Shown here in pieces: positions 5,306 through 10,139 of a stretch of DNA of 10,139 bases. The notes below the pieces were generated by a model that was not told the DNA's origin, did no database searches, and saw only the letters and a list, made by a program, of their open reading frames with translations. The DNA is from Muribaculaceae bacterium (lineage in GTDB: Bacteria; Bacteroidota; Bacteroidia; Bacteroidales; Muribaculaceae), in NCBI GenBank assembly GCA_017545095.1, contig JAFYCU010000241.1:1-10139 (forward strand). The letters are read 5' to 3'. Position 1 is the stretch's first letter. Every line of letters begins with the position of its first letter. Made by a program: the position numbers and the translations under genes.

Positions 5306-6664
5306 ATGAAACGAAGACTATTTTGGAGCCATCTCGCTGCTTTTTGGTGCGGTGTGCTCGTGGTGTGTGGTGTGTCGCTCACTGCACCGCATCGTGTGTC
5401 GAGCGGTGTGTACGGCGATGTGAACGGTGACGGTGTTGTGGATATCGACGACCTGAACGAGGTTATCAACGTGATGCTTGGCAAGCCACATGGCGGTTGC
5501 GACATTGTGGTGAGCGACGAGCAGCTGTCGTTCACCGGCGAGGTGAACAGTGTGGTCACACAGACGATTACCGTGGGTGGCAACAACCTGCGTGGTGCGG
5601 TAAATGCAGTGGTGGAGGACGCGTCCGGAGCCTTTAGCGTGACACCGACGCACATCGACCTCGAGGCCGCCATGCAGGGAACAGAACTGACCGTGACCTA
5701 CGCTCCGCAGTCGACAGGAACGCACACAGCTCGTCTGTTGCTCAGCAGCGAGGATGCCGCATCGGTGACGGTGACGCTCACTGGCACGGCTTTTGAGCGC
5801 CAGCCCGCCAACCGCAGCTGGGCACTGGTGAAAATCGCTGTGGCCTCGTTGCGCAGCGAGGCCAAGCACAGCTCCGAGATGAGCACCCAGGCCGTGATGG
5901 GCACCCCGATGAGGGTGCTCGACGATAAGGGCGACTGGCTGCGCGTGCAGCTGCCCGACGACTACACCGCGTGGGTGCCCGAGAGTTCGCTGTGGTTCCG
6001 CTCCGAGTCACAACTGCAACAGTGGCGGCAATCCCGACGCTACATCGTCACCGTCGAGCAAACCAAACTGCTTGCCGACACCTGCACTGGCGAAGTGGTC
6101 TCAGACTTGGTGTTGAGCAGTATTCTGGATTACAAAGGTGCGTCCACTGAATCGTGGGTGCGACTGGCGACGCCCGATGGCCGTGAGGGCTGGGCCAGAG
6201 TCACCGATGTGGCCGACCTCGAACAGTGGAAACTCCAATCGTGGGATGTCGCCCTCATCGAGCGCACGGCACTCAACATGATGGGTGGCAGCTACCTGTG
6301 GGGCGGTACCGCGACCAAAGCCACCGACTGCTCGGGTTTGACGAAAGTGTGCTATCTGGCCAACGGTATCATTCTGCAACGCGATGCCTCGCAGCAGGCG
6401 CAAACGGGTCAGAAAATTGCCGACTGGCATCAGTGCGAAACGGGCGACCTGCTGTTCTTCGGCAACAGTAAGACAGGGCGTGTGACCCACGTGGGCATGT
6501 ATCTGCGCGACGGCAAATACGTCCACTGCTCCGGACGAGTGAAAATCAACAGCCTCGACACATCCAACCCCGATTATCTGTACTCACCGCTGTCGATCAA
6601 ACGCATCCGCGGGCAAGTGGGCACAAGCGGCATCACCTCCGTGGCAGCACACCCGTGGTATTGA
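5306..6664 (+). CDS. Exported NlpC/P60 peptidoglycan endopeptidase with dockerin-like repeat and two SH3-like domains
   Basis: A 452-residue protein. A signal sequence (MKRRLFWSHLAAFWCGVLVVCGVSL) is followed by one dockerin-like calcium-binding repeat, GDVNGDGVVDIDDLNEVINV (37-56). Residues about 70-162 look like a beta-sandwich of the ASH/choice-of-anchor type, ending VTVTLTGTA. About 172-232 and 245-305 look like two SH3-like domains (WLRVQL...AWVPESSLWF; WVRLATPDGREGWARVTD). The NlpC/P60 domain fills about 315-436: catalytic Cys342 in TDCSGL, His395 in RVTHVGMYL, and His407 in YVHCSG as the third polar residue. The SH3-SH3-NlpC/P60 order resembles YkfC-type gamma-D-glutamyl-diamino acid endopeptidases, which cut stem-peptide fragments; the same substrate here is inferred. 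The protein is presumably periplasmic or outer-membrane associated. It stands alone, with its own promoter and a strong terminator. The short tail GITSVAAHPWY is not a recognisable complete type IX sorting domain. A single dockerin repeat in a Bacteroidales peptidase is unusual, but it does not imply a cellulosome. Confidence 0.88.
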   Translation: MKRRLFWSHLAAFWCGVLVVCGVSLTAPHRVSSGVYGDVNGDGVVDIDDLNEVINVMLGKPHGGCDIVVSDEQLSFTGEVNSVVTQTITVGGNNLRGAVNAVVEDASGAFSVTPTHIDLEAAMQGTELTVTYAPQSTGTHTARLLLSSEDAASVTVTLTGTAFERQPANRSWALVKIAVASLRSEAKHSSEMSTQAVMGTPMRVLDDKGDWLRVQLPDDYTAWVPESSLWFRSESQLQQWRQSRRYIVTVEQTKLLADTCTGEVVSDLVLSSILDYKGASTESWVRLATPDGREGWARVTDVADLEQWKLQSWDVALIERTALNMMGGSYLWGGTATKATDCSGLTKVCYLANGIILQRDASQQAQTGQKIADWHQCETGDLLFFGNSKTGRVTHVGMYLRDGKYVHCSGRVKINSLDTSNPDYLYSPLSIKRIRGQVGTSGITSVAAHPWY

Positions 6665-6728
6665 CCCATAAAGCATGTTTTTGGGAGCCAAGAGGCCAGG
6701 CAACCGCTCGTGGGTGAGCCGTTGACAC

Positions 6729-6776
6729 AAAATATTGCTGTCCGATTTCAACTTTTATCGGACAGCAATATTTTTT
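6729..6776 (+). terminator. Strong intrinsic terminator after the peptidase gene, possibly bidirectional
   Basis: Bases 6729-6746 and 6757-6774 are perfect reverse complements (18-base stem, core ATTGCTGTCCGAT), with a 10-base loop and a run of six T ending at 6776. It lies 64 bases after the peptidase stop. On the other strand the stem ends in TTTT, so it could also stop minus-strand transcription coming from the efflux operon. Confidence 0.85.
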
Positions 6777-7031
6777 GGCAACTATCGCGAAGTTGTCCCC
6801 AATGAAGCCCGTAGGGCTGGCAAGGGCATAGGCATGCAGGGGTTCCGCTTCGCTCCACCCCTGTGACAAAACGCCCACACGAATCCCCCTCCCCGTCTCC
6901 CGCTGGGCGGCGGCGCCCAGCGGGAGACGGGGAGGGGGGTGAGGTCTGTTGTTTCATCCCGGGGGTGCTGCCCCCGGCTAGGGTCTAACGCCCTTTCAGG
7001 GCTAACTGGGGACAACTTCGCAATAGTTGCC
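6777..7031. repeat. 255-base hairpin-rich palindromic element with 25-base terminal inverted repeats (REP/MITE-like)
   Basis: The ends 6777-6801 and 7007-7031 are inverted repeats matching at 24 of 25 positions (starting GGCAACTAT, ending TTGTCCCCA). Inside, the halves mirror each other. Left: small hairpin AGCCC-GTA-GGGCT (6806-6818), then CAGGGGT...ACCCCTG (6837-6863). Right, inward from the end: GCCCT-TTC-AGGGC (6990-7002), then CCGGGGG...CCCCCGG (6959-6977). The centre is the hairpin at 6885-6938. No ORF with coding character is present. The element starts directly at the T-run of the terminator and is followed on the plus strand by seven T (7034-7040). It fills most of the 417-base gap between convergent genes. 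Interspersed elements of similar look (GCCC-loop-GGGC plus GGGGT...CGCTTCGCT...ACCCC) occur in Bacteroidota genomes; belonging to that class is my inference from memory. Confidence 0.75.
6885..6938. repeat. Central GC-rich perfect hairpin of the palindromic element
   Basis: Bases 6885-6909 pair perfectly with 6914-6938: 25 pairs around a 4-base loop (GCGG), nearly all G-C. The left arm contains CCCCGTCTCCCGCTGGGCG. One more G-U pair (6884/6939) is possible. Outside a terminator context, so long and stable a stem points to a cruciform, a protein-bound RNA/DNA hairpin, or a mobile repeat unit. It has no T-run and is not a terminator. Confidence 0.8.
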
Positions 7032-7081
7032 TATTTTTTTATTTGCAGTTTTCCGGCGCAGCGTGCAGGGTGCTGCTGAGG

Positions 7082-8425
7082 CTATTGTCCTGTGGCCTGG
7101 CGGTAGTCGAGAAGCGTGTTCTGATAGTTGGCAAACGCATCGGTGCGGCTGTCGCAGGCCTGCTGATAGAGCATCTGCGCCTCGAGCAGGTCCGACATGG
7201 TCGACATGCCAGCCTGGTAATAGTCGCGGTTGAGCCGCAGGTTCTCGGTGGCCTGCTCGATGCTGAGCTGCGACAGCTGGAGTTGCTGGTAGGCTTCCTC
7301 CACGCTGTTCCACGCGTGCTGCATCCTGATCATCAGCAGCTCGGTGTTGTCGGCCAGTTGCTCCTGCGCTTTTTGATGTGCAATCTCGCTTTGTTTGATG
7401 GCGTGGCTCCCGCCCCACCAGCCCGAGATGGGAATACTCACCGTGGCAAACACCAGGCCATAGGAATGGTTGTTGTCGAGCAGGTTGTGATAGTTATATC
7501 CCGCCCCCACAGCCACCGATGGCAGGTTCTTGCCCCACGAGATGCGCTCTTGCAGCTTGGCGGCCTCAACCTGCTTGCCCAGGAGCTGATATTCGGCGGT
7601 GTTCATCACGGCCATGTCATGGCTCTGCCTGATGGCCACCGGCATGGTGGCATCGGCATTGTAGGTGATGCTGAAGGTGGTGTCGCGCAGGCCGCAGTAT
7701 TGGCTGAGCATCATGCGCACCAGTGCCAGCGCATTCTGCACCTTCAGCCGCTGACTGGCCACATCGTTCTGCCGCAGCTGCACCTGCAGCAAGTCGTTGC
7801 GCAGGGCCACACCGGCCTCCACGGCAACAGCCACATCGTTGTGGATGCCTTGCAGCAGCTCCTCCACGGTTTGGATGGTTTTCATCTTCTCTTGCAGCGA
7901 AGCCATTTGCCAGAAATATTGCTCGGCGGTCTTCTCCACCTCGTTCTCGGAGAGGCGCAGTTGCAGGCGGCTCACATCCTCGCCCACGCGGGCCAGTCGG
8001 TTGCCGTTCACAATCTGCCCGCCGGCAAACACGGGCTGCACAGCCGTTACAGCGGCAATGGTGCCGTTTTTCATCATCGACACATCCACTGGGTTGGCCA
8101 GTGCGGCAAGAGCCTCGGGCGGCATGCTTTGGGCCAGAGCCATGCCCAGCTCGGGCGTGATGAACTGCTGGGGATAGATGGTAGTTTGCACCATGCCTTT
8201 GTTGGCATTGAACCACAAGCCCGAGGCACTCACGTTAGGGAAATACTTGGTGAATGCCTCCTGGCGCTGCTGGTGGGCAACGGCTATGTTATGGCGCGCA
8301 GTGCGAATGGCTATGTTGTGGCAGCGCGCCGAGTCGAGGAGTTGCCCCAGCTCGTAGGTCTGTGTGGCTCCGCACCACGCGAAACCAGCCGCGCACACCA
8401 TCAGGGATATCAGTTTTCGTTTCAT
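7082..8425 (-). CDS. TolC-family outer-membrane efflux channel of an RND system
   Basis: The chosen ATG (8425) gives 447 residues, normal for the family, with signal peptide MKRKLISLMVCAAGFAWCGA; the ATG at 8455 would add ten residues before it and overlap the pump gene. The start is 8 bases after the pump gene's TAA, so the two are coupled. TolC-type proteins form trimers: a beta-barrel in the outer membrane and a long alpha-helical tunnel through the periplasm. The two-fold repeat is visible: YFPNVSASG (61-69) with QPVFAGGQIVNG (130-141), and NLPSVAVGAGYN (300-311) with IPISGWWGGSHAIKQ (331-345). Each is followed by long heptad-like helices. The family signature YYQAGMSTMSDLLEAQMLY (402-420) is near the end. 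Cysteines in the signal region do not form a good lipobox, so lipidation is unlikely. The export substrate is unknown. No dedicated intrinsic terminator lies directly after the gene; the 6729-6776 hairpin beyond the palindromic element may serve. Confidence 0.9.
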   Translation of the reverse strand: MKRKLISLMVCAAGFAWCGATQTYELGQLLDSARCHNIAIRTARHNIAVAHQQRQEAFTKYFPNVSASGLWFNANKGMVQTTIYPQQFITPELGMALAQSMPPEALAALANPVDVSMMKNGTIAAVTAVQPVFAGGQIVNGNRLARVGEDVSRLQLRLSENEVEKTAEQYFWQMASLQEKMKTIQTVEELLQGIHNDVAVAVEAGVALRNDLLQVQLRQNDVASQRLKVQNALALVRMMLSQYCGLRDTTFSITYNADATMPVAIRQSHDMAVMNTAEYQLLGKQVEAAKLQERISWGKNLPSVAVGAGYNYHNLLDNNHSYGLVFATVSIPISGWWGGSHAIKQSEIAHQKAQEQLADNTELLMIRMQHAWNSVEEAYQQLQLSQLSIEQATENLRLNRDYYQAGMSTMSDLLEAQMLYQQACDSRTDAFANYQNTLLDYRQATGQ

Positions 8426-8433
8426 CTCGTACG

Positions 8434-10139
8434 TTACTTTAAGTTCGTTTTCCAATACACCACGGGCAGCATGGTCACCACCATCACCAGCGAGCCAATG
8501 CCTCCGGCAAAGATGATCACGCCCACCGGCATCCAGAACGACGATTGGGCGATAATCATCGGCACCACTCCCACAGCGGTGGTGGCTGTGGTGAGGAAGA
8601 TGGGCACCATGCGCCGCTTGCCGGCTTCGTAGGCGGCTTGCTTCACCGCCTGGTTATAGGCATCCTTGTCGGCCGTCCAGTCGCCATGCACGGCCACATG
8701 TTGCCGCAGCAGGTCGTTGGCATGTTCGAAGATGAGGATCTCGTTGCGCATGATAATGCCCATGAGCGTGATCAAGCCGAATATCGACGTCAGCCCCAAG
8801 GCGCGGTTCATCAAGCCCAGGCCAACCAGTGCTCCGGGAATCATCAGTCCCAGCGCGCTGATGCACACAATGGTGATGCCATATTTCTTGAAGTTGAACA
8901 GCAGGAAGAAGAACACGATGATCATGGCGATGACAATGCCACCCACAATCTGCGGCATGGCCTCGTTGCCATATTCAATCTCGCCGCCCACCTCGCCGCG
9001 CACGCCCTGGGGCCAGACGATGTCGTTGAGCATGATGCGGGCAATCTTTTTCTCGACCGGGGCTGTATACACCCCTTGTGCAAACTGCGCCTTGACGGTG
9101 ATGCAGCGCTGCCCCCCACGATGGGGTATACGGCTCTCGCTCCACAGCGGCTCCACGTCGGCCACTTGCCGCAGCGGCACGGCACTGCTGCGGCCGTCCA
9201 CATTGCCGGCCACCACCGTCATGGTGGGCGACAGTCCCACGTCCTGGATGTCGGAGAACGTCATGGGCGTTTCGTTGCGCACCACGATGGGCAGGTCGTC
9301 ATCGCCCTCCCACAACTGCCCCACCTGCAGGTTGCCCGTGGTGCCACCCAAGGTGAGCTGAGCGGCTGTGCGGGTGATGCCCAACTGTGCCGAGGTCACG
9401 GGGTCGAGACGCACGTTGACAATGGGATATGGCTCAAAGCAGTCGGCGTGCACCCACTCCAACTCGGGCATCGCGCGCATTCGCTCCATCAGGCGTTCGG
9501 CCACCACATGCAGCGAATCCATATTGTCGCCATAGAAGCGATATTCAAGCTCATCAACCTCAAGATAGTCTAATCGCTTAAATTTCACATAGGCATTGGG
9601 GAAAGCCTCGCTCAGCATGGGCTGGTATCTGGCCAGCAGGTCGAGGGTGGCTTGGTTGGACCGGGTGTTGACGATGAACTGCGCGTAGTTGTCGCCGGCA
9701 ATCTGGGGCGCGTAGGCATCCATGAAGCGCGGCGACGAGCAGCCCAGGAAACTTGTGATTCCCGTCACGCGGTCGTCCTTCTCAATGGTCTGCCTAACCG
9801 ACTGTGCCACCTGCTCGGTCTCGGCCAAACTCTTGCCTTCGGGCAGGAAAATCTCCACGGCAAACTGGTCGCGGTCGGCATAGGGGAAGAGGCGAATCTT
9901 CAACGTGGGCATGATGAGGGTCGAAAGCAGAATCACCCCCAAGCCAGCGGCCATGGTCACCCATGGGCGCAGGAACGTGAAGTCGAGCACACGGTCGTAG
10001 GTGCGCTGCACCCAGCGGGTGATGGCACCACCGCCCGTCGACACCTTGTCGGGCCTGATGATGAGCCCCTCCAAAAAGGGAATCACCGTCACCGCCAGCA
10101 GCAGCGACACCATCAGGTTGATGGTGATGGTCCACGGAA
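8434..10139 (-). CDS. RND-family efflux pump permease, C-terminal half (5' end outside window)
   Basis: The frame is open from the right edge to the TAA at 8434-8436, with 567 residues visible. The ATG at 10113 is internal, because PWTITINL precedes it in frame and continues a transmembrane helix. This is the second half of an AcrB-type proton-driven pump in the inner membrane (full length about 1000-1050). Visible order: end of TM6 (MVSLLLAVTVIPF), TM7 (about 57-77), the large periplasmic porter/docking region (78-395; for example LFPYADRDQFAVEIFLPEGKS), then TM8-TM12 from about 396. TM10 contains SIFGLITLMGIIMRNEILIFE, and before TM11 is the family motif KRRMVPIFLTTATTAVG. Conserved glycines and the final helix ending LPVVYW are intact, so it looks functional. 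The TolC gene follows by 8 bases; a membrane-fusion adaptor gene is expected upstream, beyond the window. The TM4 proton-relay residues are outside the visible part. The substrate (drug, bile acid, metal or lipid) cannot be told. Confidence 0.92.
   Translation of the reverse strand, partial: PWTITINLMVSLLLAVTVIPFLEGLIIRPDKVSTGGGAITRWVQRTYDRVLDFTFLRPWVTMAAGLGVILLSTLIMPTLKIRLFPYADRDQFAVEIFLPEGKSLAETEQVAQSVRQTIEKDDRVTGITSFLGCSSPRFMDAYAPQIAGDNYAQFIVNTRSNQATLDLLARYQPMLSEAFPNAYVKFKRLDYLEVDELEYRFYGDNMDSLHVVAERLMERMRAMPELEWVHADCFEPYPIVNVRLDPVTSAQLGITRTAAQLTLGGTTGNLQVGQLWEGDDDLPIVVRNETPMTFSDIQDVGLSPTMTVVAGNVDGRSSAVPLRQVADVEPLWSESRIPHRGGQRCITVKAQFAQGVYTAPVEKKIARIMLNDIVWPQGVRGEVGGEIEYGNEAMPQIVGGIVIAMIIVFFFLLFNFKKYGITIVCISALGLMIPGALVGLGLMNRALGLTSIFGLITLMGIIMRNEILIFEHANDLLRQHVAVHGDWTADKDAYNQAVKQAAYEAGKRRMVPIFLTTATTAVGVVPMIIAQSSFWMPVGVIIFAGGIGSLVMVVTMLPVVYWKTNLK

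Noticed and set aside
6777..7031. Insertion sequence or riboswitch
   Set aside because: There is no transposase frame, no recognised aptamer, and it lies at the 3' ends of both flanking genes rather than in a leader.
8426..8455. Earlier ATG for the TolC gene
   Set aside because: It overlaps the pump gene and places ten polar residues before an otherwise normal signal peptide.
7043..8632. Long plus-strand open frame (529 codons) opposite the TolC gene and the end of the pump gene
   Set aside because: It is antisense to clear efflux genes, rich in His, Gln, Leu and Gly without domains, and arises from the GC-rich codon pattern of the real genes.
8545..9573. Plus-strand open frame opposite the RND pump
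   Set aside because: It is antisense to a conserved pump and has no domain, promoter or start signal.

Overview
The window looks like chromosomal DNA from a gut- or oral-type Bacteroidales (Prevotellaceae or Muribaculaceae would fit; the species cannot be read from the sequence). The reasons are -7 elements of the Bacteroidota form TAnnTTTG ahead of three genes, start codons without clear Shine-Dalgarno sequences but with AT-rich leaders, a DEAD-box helicase with the motif II variant DEFD, BspA-type leucine-rich repeat proteins, and a secreted protein with one dockerin-like calcium-binding repeat.

Layout. 1-1353 (+) is the C-terminal part of a type III restriction enzyme (Res) that continues off the left edge. 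It is visibly more AT-rich than the next gene and converges on it with a 19-base gap. 3858-1373 (-) is a compact run of three genes: a secreted LRR protein with a C-terminal coiled coil, a short secreted LRR-like relative whose start overlaps the previous stop, and a DEAD-box RNA helicase with a DbpA/DeaD-type RNA-binding tail. A good promoter lies just upstream of 3858, inside an inverted repeat. 4088-5017 (+) is an EamA/DMT-family permease with its own promoter. 5306-6664 (+) is an exported NlpC/P60 cell-wall peptidase with dockerin-like, beta-sandwich, and two SH3-like parts; its 288-base upstream region holds two copies of a small palindrome and a tandem heptamer. 10139-7082 (-) is the end of an RND efflux operon: the C-terminal half of the inner-membrane pump followed by its TolC-type outer-membrane channel. 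The adaptor gene is presumably beyond the right edge.

Between the peptidase and the channel gene (6665-7081) there is no gene. This stretch holds a strong intrinsic terminator and then a 255-base, mirror-symmetric, hairpin-rich element (6777-7031). The element has 25-base near-perfect terminal inverted repeats, matching small and large hairpins in each half, and a central hairpin with 25 perfectly paired bases per arm. It is the most striking non-coding structure here and resembles a REP/MITE-like interspersed repeat.

Functionally the window mixes phage defence (Res), RNA remodelling (helicase), envelope biology (LRR proteins, peptidoglycan peptidase) and export (permease, tripartite pump). 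I see no single new multi-gene system. The best leads are the palindromic element, the LRR pair coupled to the helicase, and the unusual domain mix and upstream palindromes of the peptidase.
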